A stretch of 64,000 nucleotides of DNA from the NCBI GenBank assembly GCA_004340125.1, contig SLUK01000004.1, positions 112,781-176,780 on the forward strand. Direction: 5' to 3'. This DNA is from Harryflintia acetispora. GTDB lineage: Bacteria; Bacillota; Clostridia; Oscillospirales; Ruminococcaceae. Positions 32,068 to 40,394 of the stretch are shown here, in pieces. The notes beneath the pieces were generated by a model. The model was given only the letters and a program-made list of their open reading frames with translations. It made no database searches and was not told the DNA's origin. A program made the translations under genes and the position numbers. How positions within the stretch are numbered: position 1 is the stretch's first letter; every line of letters begins with the position of its first letter.

Positions 32068-32856
32068 ATGAATATCTATCATGGCTTTGAGCCGTCGACC
32101 TGTTGTCGGCCGCCGGCCTGTCCGCCGCCGTGCCCGCCGTGTCCACCTCCCTGTCCCCCCTGCCCGTGTCCGCCCATCTGCCCCACCGGCATTGCGACCG
32201 GGGCAACCGGCCCGACCGGGCCCATGGGCCCGATGGGTCCCCGTGGGCCCCAAGGCCCGCAGGGCATCCAGGGCGTTCCCGGCCCGCTTGGTCCGACCGG
32301 CCCGCAGGGCGTTCAGGGTCTGCAGGGCGTTCAGGGCCCCGTCGGCCCGACCGGTGCGACTGGCGCTGCCGGCGCCACCGGTGCCACCGGTGCGCAGGGT
32401 GCTCCGGGCGCTGCTGGCGCCGTAGGCCCGACTGGTGCAACCGGCGCCACCGGTGCCACCGGTGCGCAGGGTCTCCAGGGTGTGCAGGGCCCCATCGGCC
32501 CGGCCGGAGCGACTGGCGCGACCGGCGTGGCCGGTGCTGTGGGCGCGACCGGGGCAACCGGCCCGACTGGTGCGACTGGCGCGCAGGGCATCCAGGGCGT
32601 ACAGGGCCCTGTCGGCCCGACCGGGGCAACCGGTGCGGCTGGTGCCGCCGGGGCGACTGGCGCGACCGGCGCTGCCGGCGCCACCGGGGCAACCGGTCCC
32701 ACTGGCCCCACCGGGCCCACCGGCCCAACTGGCCCGGCTGTTCCGGCTGCCGCTGCGGTCGCCGATCTCCCGGTCGGCGCCACCACCGCAGACGTCGTCA
32801 CCACGGTCAATAACCTGCTCGCTTCACTGCGTGCGGCTGGCCATCTCTCGGTCTGA
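32068..32856 (+). CDS. collagen-like spore surface protein with Pro/Cys-rich head
   Basis: 262 aa. The N-terminus is Cys/Pro-rich (about residues 12-39, CPPPCPPCP-type), possibly for disulphide cross-linking into the coat or exosporium. About 60 Gly-X-Y triplets follow (residues 42-222), with GAT/GPT mixed with GPQGVQGLQG blocks. The C-terminal 40 residues (DLPVGATTADVVTTVNNLLASLRAAG) form a short helix instead of the BclA globular head, a tail seen in other clostridial collagen-like proteins. The ATG at 32068 follows CGGAGG. The repeats create long open frames on all other strands, which are not genes. Confidence 0.88.
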   Translation: MNIYHGFEPSTCCRPPACPPPCPPCPPPCPPCPCPPICPTGIATGATGPTGPMGPMGPRGPQGPQGIQGVPGPLGPTGPQGVQGLQGVQGPVGPTGATGAAGATGATGAQGAPGAAGAVGPTGATGATGATGAQGLQGVQGPIGPAGATGATGVAGAVGATGATGPTGATGAQGIQGVQGPVGPTGATGAAGAAGATGATGAAGATGATGPTGPTGPTGPTGPAVPAAAAVADLPVGATTADVVTTVNNLLASLRAAGHLSV

Positions 32857-32870
32857 CCTGATCCAAAACG

Positions 32871-32905
32871 AAAGGCCCGCAGGGGGTTCCCCTGCGGGCC
32901 TTTTT
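32871..32905. terminator. terminator after the collagen-like gene
   Basis: Fifteen-base arms (32871-32885 and 32889-32903) around GTT, followed by TTTTT. It is shared with the converging DUF4173 gene. Confidence 0.9.
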
Positions 32906-32908
32906 CGC

Positions 32909-34585
32909 CTATTCGTCCCAGTCGTCATCCCAGTACTCGGCCTTCGGGCCGTACCAATCATATTCCTCGACGAGGCCCCAGTTCTGTTCCAGCATCCGTT
33001 TCGCGGCGGGCCGCTCCAGTGTAAAGCCGTAGATCGGGTGGCTCCTCTCCAGCTGTAAGTCCCAACTTACCAGCACATCGTAAAGCCCATCGTCCAGCCC
33101 GGCATCGAACAGGGGCTGCAACTCGGGCGCGGCAGTGTAGGAGAGCCGCGAAAAGTAGCCACAATCCACCTCAACCTGTGAATCCGGGGCGAGATAGCGT
33201 TCGACATTGTAGTGGGCGACCAAGCGCTCAACGTTCACGCAGCGCAGCAGGCAGACCCCGGCAATTAAAGCCACACAGACCCACTTGGCTGCCGGGAAGC
33301 GCTCATACAGGCAGCGCACCAGCAGCAGGATCAGGGATACCCCCACCACCAGCATGAACCAAAGGGTAAGCAGCCGTTTGAGGCTCAACCCATACGCCCT
33401 GACATAGAGCAGCATGCGCTGCACGGCGGACAGGAGGACCACTCCGTCCGAAAGGCAGAGCACCGCCAGCAGCGCCCGTACCAGACGGGGGATCCCGCCC
33501 TCCCGGCGGCGGCAGAGGATCAAAGCGAGCAGGACCACTGTAAAGACGATCCCTGAGGCAGCCGCCAGCTCGAAGAAGCCGCGCCGCGCATACTCGGCAT
33601 AGGTCAGCCAATCGAGATTCAGGCGCTCCTCACCGCCGAAGAAGTAGCCCAGCTGCACCCCCACAAAGCTGAGCACCACCAAATCCAGCAGGATCAAAAA
33701 GGAAGAAACCAGCACCGGGTCGAGTACGCTCAGGCTTTTCGCCTTAGCAGGCTGCTTCTCCTCCTCGCGCAGGCCCAGCAGCAGAGCTGCCAGCCCCAGC
33801 CCCAGAAATGTGCCGAAGAGCAGATCGCCGAACAGGTTCACCGGCCGCAGGCCGATGGCCCGCTGGACAGCGTACAGCCCCTCGCCGAAGATGGGGTCCG
33901 CGAGCGCGAAGAGGATCAGCAGCACCGCCAGCACCGGCAGGGCCGCCAGCACGCCGAGCAGCGCCATCGCCAGGCGGCGGGACTTGTGCTTTTGTGTTTT
34001 GCGCAAGGTGTACAGCGGCAGGAAGAGGTGCTGCACCGGCTTGCCGATCAGCCAAAAGCAGGACTGGCTGACCGTTTCAAAGGAGAAGAGGCTGCTGATG
34101 GGCACCTTTCCCAGCACCAGCAGCTGCCCGGCCCAGAGTACCAGCATGGTGAGCACCGCAAGGAACATGGTGCTCGGGTTGTGGTGCAGCAGAAAGCTCA
34201 GCGCCAGCAGGCAGTTGGGGACCATCATCCACCGCACGGCGCGCGGGGCCTTTTCCCCCTCGCGGTGCAGGTACCAGAAGACGAGCAGGTAGCACAGCAG
34301 CGTGAAGACAGGTACCGACATCCCCAGGCCCCCGAACAGCATTGTCTCGCAGAAGATCACGCCCAGCAGCAGGCTCCCCAGGGTGCAGAGCATGGCCCGC
34401 TCGTTGGAGCACCGGCGGCGCAGCTCGGCCGTCTTGGCGTCCGCCCCGTCCGCATCGGTGCGGGGAGCTTCTTTGCTCAGGTAGTCGTTGCGGGGGAATG
34501 GCGGCTTTTGTCCCTGTGCGGCGGGCGGCAGCCCGCCGACTTCCTTCGGCTGTTGCGCCTGCGGCAGTTTTTTCTCCTGATCCAT
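32909..34585 (-). CDS. DUF4173 (DUF4153-like) multispan membrane protein
   Basis: 558 aa with a charged, Gln/Pro-rich N-terminal 60 residues and about a dozen hydrophobic helices. The family's characteristic segment TYAEYARRGFFELAAASG is present, and the C-terminal ~110 residues are soluble (VNVERLVAHYNVERYL and onward). The function of the family is unknown. It lies two bases behind a small Xre gene and downstream of a DUF2975 gene, all on the minus strand; DUF2975-Xre pairs are common, and the third member here extends that unit. The ATG at 34585 has GAGGATTAAGG upstream. Confidence 0.82.
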   Translation of the reverse strand: MDQEKKLPQAQQPKEVGGLPPAAQGQKPPFPRNDYLSKEAPRTDADGADAKTAELRRRCSNERAMLCTLGSLLLGVIFCETMLFGGLGMSVPVFTLLCYLLVFWYLHREGEKAPRAVRWMMVPNCLLALSFLLHHNPSTMFLAVLTMLVLWAGQLLVLGKVPISSLFSFETVSQSCFWLIGKPVQHLFLPLYTLRKTQKHKSRRLAMALLGVLAALPVLAVLLILFALADPIFGEGLYAVQRAIGLRPVNLFGDLLFGTFLGLGLAALLLGLREEEKQPAKAKSLSVLDPVLVSSFLILLDLVVLSFVGVQLGYFFGGEERLNLDWLTYAEYARRGFFELAAASGIVFTVVLLALILCRRREGGIPRLVRALLAVLCLSDGVVLLSAVQRMLLYVRAYGLSLKRLLTLWFMLVVGVSLILLLVRCLYERFPAAKWVCVALIAGVCLLRCVNVERLVAHYNVERYLAPDSQVEVDCGYFSRLSYTAAPELQPLFDAGLDDGLYDVLVSWDLQLERSHPIYGFTLERPAAKRMLEQNWGLVEEYDWYGPKAEYWDDDWDE

Positions 34586-34587
34586 CC

Positions 34588-34806
34588 TTAATCCTCCTCA
34601 CCGTACGGGCGGTATTCCAGCAGCTCCCCCGGCTGGCAGTCCAGCGCGCGGCAGAGCGCCTCGAGCGTCGAAAAGCGGATCGCCCGCGCGCGGTTGTTCT
34701 TTAGGATCGACAGGTTGGCGGGGGTGATCCCGACCCGCTCGGCCAGCTCGCTGGCGCTCATCTTGCGCCGGGCCATCATCACATCGATGTTGATTATGAT
34801 CGGCAT
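34588..34806 (-). CDS. small Xre/Cro-type regulator
   Basis: 72 aa consisting of one helix-turn-helix domain: DVMMARRKMSASELAERVGITPANLSILKNNRARAIRFSTLEALCRALDCQPGELLEY. It is typical of the YozG-like regulators that accompany DUF2975 proteins. GGGGGAG precedes the start. It is flanked by two membrane-protein genes with gaps of 12 bp and 2 bp, so it is almost certainly in one operon with them and may regulate it. Confidence 0.88.
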   Translation of the reverse strand: MPIIINIDVMMARRKMSASELAERVGITPANLSILKNNRARAIRFSTLEALCRALDCQPGELLEYRPYGEED

Positions 34807-34818
34807 GTCGCTCCCCCT

Positions 34819-35283
34819 TTATATGGTCAGGTCGTTTTCCTGCTTAAAGCGCGCCGCCTGCAGGAAGACCTCGGCCAGGATGGCCGCCAGCGCCGCCAGG
34901 AAGAGGAAAACAATCCCCACCAGCACCACCAGCATCGAGGGCATCAGGATGGTCGCCAGCAGATAGACGGCCGCCACCGGCAGGCAGAGCAGGGCGATGC
35001 GGCGCATACGCTGCGCCGTGTCGCCGGTGAACGGGTCGCTCGCATTGATGTTGCGCAGTATCTGCTTGCCCTGCCACAGGATGAGCATCCCGCAGAGCCC
35101 CGAAACGTAGAGCACCACCAGCATGGTGACGTAGAGTGTCATCCCCGCGTGGCCCTTGAAGTTAAAATAGAACCGCAAAATCCAGGGCAGCCCCACGAGG
35201 AACAACCCGCCCGCAATCATCAGCAGCCCGCAAAAACGCTCCATTAGGCGGCACAAGCTGCCTTCCCCCAAAATTTTCAACAA
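34819..35283 (-). CDS. DUF2975 membrane protein
   Basis: About 154 aa with four helices (GLLMIAGGLFLVGLPWILRFYF, LYVTMLVVLYVSGLCGMLIL, LLCLPVAAVYLLATILM and VLVGIVFLFLAALAAILAEVFLQA) and the DPFTGDTAQRMRRIA cytoplasmic loop typical of DUF2975. A further in-frame opening runs upstream to 35391 but its sequence is not family-like. AAGGAAGGA at about 35289-35297 favours TTG at 35283 or 35280 (GTG 35286 is too close). Function unknown; it is paired with the Xre gene. Confidence 0.75.
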   Translation of the reverse strand: MLKILGEGSLCRLMERFCGLLMIAGGLFLVGLPWILRFYFNFKGHAGMTLYVTMLVVLYVSGLCGMLILWQGKQILRNINASDPFTGDTAQRMRRIALLCLPVAAVYLLATILMPSMLVVLVGIVFLFLAALAAILAEVFLQAARFKQENDLTI

Positions 35284-35431
35284 CACAATCCTTCCTTTCC
35301 CGGGAACGCCGCCAAAGAGACTCCAGGCCGCGCGTCCTTCCCTTTGATTGCTCACTGGCACTAAGATAACATGCTTTTTATCGTTTGTCAATAAATTTTA
35401 TCTAATTTTCGATATTTTCTTTTTGTAAAAC

Positions 35432-35464
35432 AAAAAGACAGCCCGCAGGCAAAATGCCTGCGGG
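35432..35464 (-). terminator. terminator of the M42 peptidase gene
   Basis: Fourteen-base arms (35437-35450 and 35456-35469 region) around AAAAT; on the minus strand a TTTTTG run follows. The remaining gap to 35283 holds only AT-rich sequence. Confidence 0.8.
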
Positions 35465-35484
35465 CTGTCAAAGCACGCCCTCTG

Positions 35485-36522
35485 TCAGCAGCCCAGATAG
35501 AGCAGCAGGAGCCTTAGCGTGTTCTCCATTCCCTCATAGTGGGTGCGCTCCATCCCGTGGGAGGCGTGCACCCCCGAGCCGATCAGCCCGCCCTTGACGT
35601 CGTTGCCCGCGCTGCGCGCCGCGCCCACGTCCGAGCCGTACTTCGGATAGATGTCCACCGCAAACTGGAGGTTATGCTCCTGTGCCAGCCGGATCAGCCG
35701 GGTGGTCAGCTCATAGTCGTACGGGCCGTCCGAATCCTTGGCGCAGATCGAAACGTCATACTCGGTGCACCCCAGATCCAGCCCCACGCAGCCCATGTCC
35801 ACCGCGATGAACTCCTCGATGTCCTCCGGAATATACGACGCCCCATGCCCGACCTCCTCGTAGATCGAGATGAATATCTTGGTGGTGTGCTGCGGGCGCA
35901 GGCCCTCCTCCTTCATGACCTTGAGCAGGGTCATCAGGATGGCGACGCTGGCCTTGTCGTCGATGAAGCGGGACTTCAGGAAGCCGCTTTCGGTAACGGT
36001 GGTCTTGGGGTCGAAGAAAATATAGTCCCCGGCCATGATGCCGAGCTTCCCGACGTCCTCCTTGCACTTGACCTTTTCGTCCAGGCGGATCATCATGTTC
36101 TCCTCATCCCGCACCCTCGTCGAGCTGTCGAGGAATACGTGCGCCGCGGGCGACTCGCTGAGAATGGTGCCGGTGTAGGTGCACCCGCCGCGGGTGCGGA
36201 TTTTGCAGTACTCCCCATCCAGGGTCGGCAGGATCGGCCCGCCCACAACGGTGAACTTGAGCTCCCCCTTGTCGGTGATCGAGCGCACCATCGCCCCCAG
36301 GGTATCGACATGCGCCGAGAGCCCGACGACCTTCCCACTGTCCTTCCCCTCGACGGTGATCACCCCGCAGCCCTTGTTGGTGCGCGCGAAGGGGAAGCCG
36401 TTCTCTTTGGCGATCCCCTCGATCAGGCCGATCACCTCGTCACAGTAGCCGCTCGGGCTGTCGGTGAGCAGGATTTTTTGCACCGTGTCAAACAGATAGT
36501 CCTTATAAGCCGAAAGTTCCAT
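35485..36522 (-). CDS. M42 family metallopeptidase (glutamyl aminopeptidase-like)
   Basis: 345 aa. Metal ligands and catalytic residues are visible in order: LSAHVDTLG (His and catalytic Asp), SRFIDDKAS (bridging Asp), ISIYEEVGHG (catalytic Glu and Glu ligand), IAVDMG (Asp) and GVHASHGMERTH (His). M42 enzymes are cytosolic, often dodecameric, aminopeptidases that trim peptides. The ATG at 36522 lies after a clean gap with its own terminator downstream. There is no evident operon partner. Confidence 0.9.
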   Translation of the reverse strand: MELSAYKDYLFDTVQKILLTDSPSGYCDEVIGLIEGIAKENGFPFARTNKGCGVITVEGKDSGKVVGLSAHVDTLGAMVRSITDKGELKFTVVGGPILPTLDGEYCKIRTRGGCTYTGTILSESPAAHVFLDSSTRVRDEENMMIRLDEKVKCKEDVGKLGIMAGDYIFFDPKTTVTESGFLKSRFIDDKASVAILMTLLKVMKEEGLRPQHTTKIFISIYEEVGHGASYIPEDIEEFIAVDMGCVGLDLGCTEYDVSICAKDSDGPYDYELTTRLIRLAQEHNLQFAVDIYPKYGSDVGAARSAGNDVKGGLIGSGVHASHGMERTHYEGMENTLRLLLLYLGC

Positions 36523-36649
36523 ACGAATCGCTCCCCGTTTTGATTGATAAGACCAGTATACTCCAACCCCGCCTTGACGTAAAGTGCAAAGCTGTCGCGG
36601 CGGGAGGCGAAACCACTCCCTTTGAGACGGCTTTTGTCACCGGGACGAC

Positions 36650-36693
36650 AATAAAACAAAAGACCACCGGAAAGCCTTTCCAAGTGGTCCTTT
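36650..36693 (-). terminator. terminator of the MBL-fold gene
   Basis: GACCACCGGAAAG and CTTTCCAAGTGGTC arms (about 36662-36689) with small mismatches; on the minus strand TTTTGTTTTATT follows. The rest of the 36523-36706 gap shows nothing else. Confidence 0.75.
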
Positions 36694-36706
36694 TGCTTCC
36701 TGTCCT

Positions 36707-37585
36707 TCAAGCCCTTTTCCAGAGCAGCAGGTTGTCCTGCACCTCGGTCACGACCCGCCCCTCGTCGTAGAGATAGGAAAGATAGGAACGCACCGTGCTC
36801 CCGGCCAGGACGTATTGGCTCCAGTCGAGCCGCAGCTTAAAGTGGTCGAACACCCCTTTGAGCACCTGCTCAAATACGAGCGGCTCTCCGCAAAGCGACT
36901 CGATGAGCCCCAGCAGCTCATGCACCTTCTCCCGGTTCCTTTGCACCGCCGGGCGGATGTCCTCCACCGCCTGCATGTGCGCGGGGATGAAGAGCTTGCC
37001 TTCCAGCTGCTCGACGCGCTCCAGCGTCTCGAGATAGGCGCGCACGTCGTAGATGAAGGAGACGTGGTATTTACAGAGCGTCTCCTCCCCCACCAGGCAG
37101 TCGGCCAGGAACCATACGTCGTCCGGCGTGCGCAGGCCGATCATCTCAAAAAAATGCCCCGGCAGCTCCATGAGCTCCATCCCCGCCGGAAGGTCCTCCG
37201 GCGTGATGACCTGCGGCTCGCTCGGCTGCGCCATAAGGAACTTGTTTTTCAGCTCCTTGCAGGGATACCCTCCGTAGAGGAAGGACGGCTCGAGCAGCGG
37301 GTAGCGGGTGAAGGCGTTCTCCAGCCCGGTGCCGAGGACCTTGCAGTGGTAGCGCTCCTGCAGGAAGCGGTTCCCGCCGATGTGGTCGGCGTTCGAATGG
37401 GAGTTGATGATCGCGCGCAGCTCCCAGCCATTTTGCTCCAGCAGCTTTTTGACCTTGCGCCCAGCGTCCTTGTCGTTCCCGCTGTCGATCAGATATACGT
37501 CCCGCTCCCCCTCCAGGTAAAGCCCGATCTTGGCGGGGCTGTTGATGTAATAGGTGCGCTCCCCGGCCTGCACCAATTCATACAT
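36707..37585 (-). CDS. MBL-fold metallo-hydrolase
   Basis: 292 aa. A metallo-beta-lactamase fold domain (residues 1-205) has VYLIDSGNDKDAG, the metal motif HSNADHIGG (HxHxDH with the second His replaced by Asn), ELPGHFFEM and FLADCLVGEE. A C-terminal ~75-residue region looks like a winged helix (FKLRLDWSQYVLAGSTVRSYLSYLYDEGRV), as in several MBL hydrolases of Clostridia. The Asn substitution would change one zinc ligand. The substrate is unknown. It lies 28 bp downstream of the GGDEF-EAL gene in the same direction and is probably co-transcribed. Confidence 0.83.
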   Translation of the reverse strand: MYELVQAGERTYYINSPAKIGLYLEGERDVYLIDSGNDKDAGRKVKKLLEQNGWELRAIINSHSNADHIGGNRFLQERYHCKVLGTGLENAFTRYPLLEPSFLYGGYPCKELKNKFLMAQPSEPQVITPEDLPAGMELMELPGHFFEMIGLRTPDDVWFLADCLVGEETLCKYHVSFIYDVRAYLETLERVEQLEGKLFIPAHMQAVEDIRPAVQRNREKVHELLGLIESLCGEPLVFEQVLKGVFDHFKLRLDWSQYVLAGSTVRSYLSYLYDEGRVVTEVQDNLLLWKRA

Positions 37586-37613
37586 ATTGTATACTTCCTT
37601 TCGTTTCAGGAAT

Positions 37614-39899
37614 TCATTTTACATTTGGTATATCTGCCCCATCCTCGCCCGGCCGGCCGACCGGGGCGCCGAAGGCCATTTTCTCGAACGCCTCGGGCGG
37701 CAGAGGCTTCGAGACGATATACCCCTGCAGCGCGTCGCACTTCACGCGGCGCAGGAATTCCAGCTGCGAAGCGGTCTCGACCCCCTCGCAGACCGAGCGC
37801 ACCCCCAGCTTCTTGGTCAGCTCGATCACCGACTCGATCACCCGCTGTTCCCGCTCGCTCTCCCCACCAAGGCCGCTGAAGAACTCGCGGTCCAGCTTGA
37901 TCGCGTCCACCGACACGTCCTTGAGCATATTCAGCGAGGAATACCCGCTGCCGAAGTCGTCCAGCGAGCAGCAAAAGCCGATCGCATGGATCTCGTCGAT
38001 CATCTCCTGCAGCCGGTCCATGCTTTCAAAGGCCAGCGACTCGGTCAGCTCGATCTCCAACAGCTCGGGCGGCACGTCGAAGCGCTGCTGGATGGATTGA
38101 TACTTGCGCAAAAAATCCGGATCCCGCAGGTGAAGCTGGGAGAGGTTGACCGACACCGGGACCGGCTTCACCCCGCAGTCGATCCACCGGCGCAGCAGGC
38201 GGCAGACCTCCTCGAAGACGTAGAGGTCCAGCTGCACGATGAAGCCGTTGCGCTCGAAAAATGGAATGAACTCGGAGGGCGGCAGCAACCCCCGCTCGGG
38301 GTCCTGCCAGCGCACCAGCGCCTCGGCCCCCACGATGGCGTCGTGCTCCAGCTCGACCTTGGGCTGCAAGTAGACCACGAACTCGCGGTTATCCAAAGCG
38401 CTGCCCATCCGGTTTTCCAGCTCCTTCTCCCGCAGCATCCGCCTGCGCTCGAGGTCGCTGTAGAACACGCAGGAGTACATCTGTCCCACCCGGGACTCCT
38501 TGCCGAATTTGCGCGCCACGTTCGCCCGGTCCTGGATATAGACCATGGGCAGCTGCGGATCGTCGATCAGGTAGGCACCCGCCGTGATGGGCAGGTAGTA
38601 TTTCTGTTCGAGCTTTTCGTTATACCGATTGACCGTCCGGGCGATCCCGCGCACAAGCCGCAGGGTCTCCTCCTGGCTCTTTTTGTACACCAGCAGGTTG
38701 AAATGGTCGGCGCTCGTGCGGGAAAGGTACTCGCCGGGGCCGAGGCTGCCCTTGATGACTTCGTGGACATATTTCAATGTGCGGTCCCCCTCGGCGCTGC
38801 CGAAGGCGTCGTTGATCAGTTTAAACTTCTGCAGATCGAGCGAAACCAGCGTATAGCTGCCGGGCGGGGCCGCGCGCACCGCCTTGGAGCCCTCCATCTC
38901 GAACCGGGTACGGCTGAAGCCGCCGGTCACCGGGTCCACAAAGGCAAGCCTCTGCAGCTGCTCGCTGCCGCGCTTGTTTAAAATCAGGATCATCCCGATC
39001 AGCAGGAGGAAGAGCAGGACGATCACGCCCACCATCAGCCACGCCTGCTTCATCTGGCTGCGCGCGACTTGCTGCGGCACCACCGAGAGCAGGTACCAGT
39101 CGGAGTGCTGCAGGGCATGGTAATTGAGCACCCTGGCCATCCCGTCGTCCAGCGTGTAATAGAGCATGCCGTTTTGCTTTTCGAGGATGTCCCGCTTCAT
39201 CTGCCCGAGCGAGCTGCCCCGGCCGAGCTCGCCGCGCCGCTCGATCAGGTCGAAGAAGTTCTCCTCCCCGCCCGCCGCGTTCTTCTGCGTCGAGCCCACC
39301 ACGATATTCCCCTCGGAATCGATGACCTGGAAATACCCTTCTCCGCCGAAGCTGCCGATGTCCACCACCCTGCGCATGTGCTCCTGGGGCACCCATCCGG
39401 CCACCGCCCCGACTATGCTGTTTTCTTGCAGCAGGGGCACCGCATAAACGACCCCCTTGTTCCCGGTGCGCGGGTCCTCGATCAGGTTGCTCACCTGTGT
39501 CTGTCCTTCCAGGGCCGCCTGTACCGAGGAGATTCCCGAGAGGTCGTATTCCCGGCCCTCGGGGCTTGCCATCCTGCCCGCGGCGTCCAGCACCGCGATC
39601 CCGGAAAAGTTGCTCTGCCCGGCGCGCTTTTGCAAAATGTCCTCCCTGTCCTCGTCCCGGAGCTGAAAATAGACGTCGGCCAGCGACTCCAGCACCGAGA
39701 AGTTCGACTCGGTGCGGTAGTCCGCCAGGGAGGTGAGGAAGGTGGCGGTCTCCTCGAGCGTGCGGTTGGTCTGACGGGACATGCTTCGCCCCAGCTGCGC
39801 CACGAACCAGACGCAGACCACGAGCAGGGCGGACGCAATGGCGGCAAGGCAGAGCTTTAGCGCTCTGCCTGTATTTTCGGCCGGTCTGCTTCGCTCCAT
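37614..39899 (-). CDS. c-di-GMP phosphodiesterase: sensor, degenerate GGDEF, intact EAL
   Basis: 761 aa. An N-terminal helix (about 14-36), an extracytoplasmic dCACHE-like sensor (about 40-285) and a second helix (about 290-312) come first. The GGDEF domain (about 325-480) has SADHF in place of GGDEF, so it should not make c-di-GMP. The EAL domain (about 495-745) keeps EALVRW, VNLSQLHL, EIELTES, DDFGSGYSSL, KLDREF and EGVE, the metal and catalytic residues of active phosphodiesterases. The protein therefore probably degrades c-di-GMP, with GGDEF as a regulatory GTP-binding unit. The ATG at 39899 follows GGAGG by seven bases. Confidence 0.9.
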   Translation of the reverse strand: MERSRPAENTGRALKLCLAAIASALLVVCVWFVAQLGRSMSRQTNRTLEETATFLTSLADYRTESNFSVLESLADVYFQLRDEDREDILQKRAGQSNFSGIAVLDAAGRMASPEGREYDLSGISSVQAALEGQTQVSNLIEDPRTGNKGVVYAVPLLQENSIVGAVAGWVPQEHMRRVVDIGSFGGEGYFQVIDSEGNIVVGSTQKNAAGGEENFFDLIERRGELGRGSSLGQMKRDILEKQNGMLYYTLDDGMARVLNYHALQHSDWYLLSVVPQQVARSQMKQAWLMVGVIVLLFLLLIGMILILNKRGSEQLQRLAFVDPVTGGFSRTRFEMEGSKAVRAAPPGSYTLVSLDLQKFKLINDAFGSAEGDRTLKYVHEVIKGSLGPGEYLSRTSADHFNLLVYKKSQEETLRLVRGIARTVNRYNEKLEQKYYLPITAGAYLIDDPQLPMVYIQDRANVARKFGKESRVGQMYSCVFYSDLERRRMLREKELENRMGSALDNREFVVYLQPKVELEHDAIVGAEALVRWQDPERGLLPPSEFIPFFERNGFIVQLDLYVFEEVCRLLRRWIDCGVKPVPVSVNLSQLHLRDPDFLRKYQSIQQRFDVPPELLEIELTESLAFESMDRLQEMIDEIHAIGFCCSLDDFGSGYSSLNMLKDVSVDAIKLDREFFSGLGGESEREQRVIESVIELTKKLGVRSVCEGVETASQLEFLRRVKCDALQGYIVSKPLPPEAFEKMAFGAPVGRPGEDGADIPNVK

Positions 39900-39951
39900 G
39901 GTCCGTCCTCCGTTTAAATAAATATAAGCCCGCTAGCAGCCGCCGGCGCGG

Positions 39952-40374
39952 CTACCCGATGGCGAAGTCCTCCGACTTGAAGTTGCTGTAATACCGCCCC
40001 GCGCTGGCCGTGAAGCGCAGCACGCAGTAATCGGGGTCGTTTACGCCCTCAGGATAGTACATCGTGTCCCCCTCCCGCCAGATCAGCGCCTTTGCGGCAG
40101 AGTCCTCCAGCACCTCGACGCTCCCTTTGAGCATGACCCCGCGGAAGAACCGCCTGTCGCAGAAGTAGAGGCAGGCGCGGGGATTTTCCCGAAACTGCGC
40201 CACCCGCCGCGAGGAGGTGTTGGTGGTCAGGTAGAAGGTTTTGATCCCCTCGCGCACGCGCGGGGCGAGCATGGCCTTGACGTTGGGGAACCCCTCCCCG
40301 TCCACCGAGCCGAGGTAGGCGGTGCTCTGCTTGTCGATCAGGTTGCCGATGGTGGACACTGGGTCACGCATCAT
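39952..40374 (-). CDS. pyridoxamine 5'-phosphate oxidase-like flavin-binding protein
   Basis: 140 aa of the split-barrel FMN-binding fold: STAYLGSVDGEGFPNVKAML, TFYLTTNTSSRRVAQFRENPRACLYFCD and VMLKGSVEVLED. Members bind FMN, F420 or haem, and very few are true PdxH enzymes, so the call is to the fold only. The ATG at 40374 has GAGGGG six bases upstream. It follows deoC by 20 bp and is probably co-transcribed. Confidence 0.85.
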   Translation of the reverse strand: MMRDPVSTIGNLIDKQSTAYLGSVDGEGFPNVKAMLAPRVREGIKTFYLTTNTSSRRVAQFRENPRACLYFCDRRFFRGVMLKGSVEVLEDSAAKALIWREGDTMYYPEGVNDPDYCVLRFTASAGRYYSNFKSEDFAIG

Positions 40375-40394
40375 CCAAATCCCCTCTTTCTTTA

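Noticed and set aside
32079..32813. Open frames in all other registers across the second collagen-like gene
   Set aside because: Same repeat artefact; only the frame starting at 32068 has a ribosome binding site and non-repetitive ends.
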